From an uncultured Pseudomonadota bacterium (GTDB lineage: Bacteria > Myxococcota_A > UBA796 > CAJQPC01): 8,656 nucleotides of DNA. This document shows positions 8,110 through 8,656 of the stretch, in pieces; positions within the stretch are counted from its first letter, which is position 1; each line of letters begins with the position of its first letter. The position numbers and the translations under genes were made by a program. The notes under the pieces are model-generated. The model searched no databases, was not told the DNA's origin, and saw nothing but the letters and a program-made list of their open reading frames with translations. The stretch is from assembly GCA_937915955.1 (NCBI GenBank), contig CALGIB010000668.1, positions 1 to 8,656 on the forward strand, written 5' to 3'.

Positions 8110-8656
8110 CTACGGGCCCGGCTCGAAGCCGTACAGAGGGGGGTGCCCCTTGCGAGGAACCTCCTGGCGCAGCGTGAACGGGCCGTCCGGGGTGTCGAAG
8201 CTCTCGTCGAGGTACTGCCCCAGGAGCTGCCCGACGATGGTGGCCTGGGCGCGGGGCGTCCTCGGCTCGCCGCGCCGATCGCGGAGCTTGTCGGACAGGG
8301 CGCCGTGGACCAGGACGGGCGCCCACTCCCCGGCGGTCAAGAGCCCCTCGTGGTGGTGAAGCGCCGCGATGTCGCGGACGGCGGCGAAGTCGGGGTCGAA
8401 GGCGTGCTCGGACTCCGCGAAGTTCGACAGGAAGCCCGCCATGCCCGCGTGGCGCAGGATGGCGTCGATGGTGGCCGCCCACCGCTGGCCAGTGCTGTGC
8501 CGCGCCGGGTCCGGGGGCATGGGGCGCCCGGACCCGACCCACGCCTGGACCATGCCCGCCAGCTCCCCGAGGATGTCCACGCGGGTCGCCAGCGCCTCGC
8601 CCACCGGGTCGTCGGCGGCGTAGGTCGCGTGGCGCACGTTGCCGACCACTTCCAGG
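8110..8656 (-). CDS. C-terminal part of a putative phage/plasmid-type primase-helicase protein
   Basis: The frame is open to the right edge, so only the last 181 residues are visible and the true start is outside. The segment begins LEVVGNVRHATY and then shows a helical region with AWVGSGRP, QRWAATIDAILRHAGMAGFLSN and a following Asp-rich stretch. From memory, the order of an Asn-containing motif, AW...GRP, W...IL..AG..GFL.N and an acidic helix is typical of the C-terminal part of ATPase/primase proteins in prophages and integrative plasmids. The nucleotide-binding motifs would lie upstream and cannot be seen. Residues after about 105 read like a small helical, possibly winged-helix, module. 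The gene is co-oriented with the recombinase and ends 72 bases before its ATG, so the two probably belong to one element. The family call is tentative; a hypothetical accessory protein is the alternative. Confidence 0.45.
   Translation of the reverse strand, partial: LEVVGNVRHATYAADDPVGEALATRVDILGELAGMVQAWVGSGRPMPPDPARHSTGQRWAATIDAILRHAGMAGFLSNFAESEHAFDPDFAAVRDIAALHHHEGLLTAGEWAPVLVHGALSDKLRDRRGEPRTPRAQATIVGQLLGQYLDESFDTPDGPFTLRQEVPRKGHPPLYGFEPGP

Overview
The window is very GC-rich, with strong G/C bias at third codon positions, and reads as chromosomal DNA of a myxobacterium-like organism (Myxococcota or a related deltaproteobacterial lineage). The best taxonomic clue is the last host gene. 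Its product ends in an acidic Asp/Ser linker, a Cys-Gly-Cys motif, a hydrophobic helix and an all-Arg tail, which is the MYXO-CTERM sorting signal. No species can be named from this alone.

Host part (1-6403). The window opens in the 3' part of a ferritin-like/rubrerythrin-type gene. It converges on a small zinc-ribbon protein with one C-terminal membrane helix, encoded on the minus strand with a textbook ribosome binding site. Divergent from that gene, three plus-strand genes follow at close spacing: a lipoprotein glycoside hydrolase of the GH36/melibiase type, a class I SAM-dependent methyltransferase with an uncharacterised N-terminal half, and a secreted five-bladed-propeller glycosidase-like protein with the MYXO-CTERM tail. 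The flanking pair probably act on carbohydrate outside the cell or at its surface. The role of the methyltransferase between them is unknown.

Junction and mobile part (6404-8656). A complete tRNA-Pro(UGG) gene with encoded CCA lies at 6404-6480. A large serine recombinase gene on the opposite strand runs into it, so its last 21 codons and its stop are the antisense of the tRNA. This is the layout expected where an integrative element has entered the chromosome at a tRNA gene. Just outside the tRNA, still inside the recombinase reading frame, is an almost perfect 17-bp-arm hairpin. Upstream of the recombinase, and co-oriented with it, is the C-terminal end of a gene resembling phage/plasmid primase-helicase proteins; it runs off the right edge. 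The element therefore continues to the right, and its far attachment site is not in the window.

I found no CRISPR array, insertion sequence or rRNA. The least explained items are the tRNA/recombinase junction (shared 3' end, hairpin, one mismatch in the anticodon stem), the apparent split sandwich domain around the propeller in the MYXO-CTERM protein, and the unknown N-terminal half of the methyltransferase.
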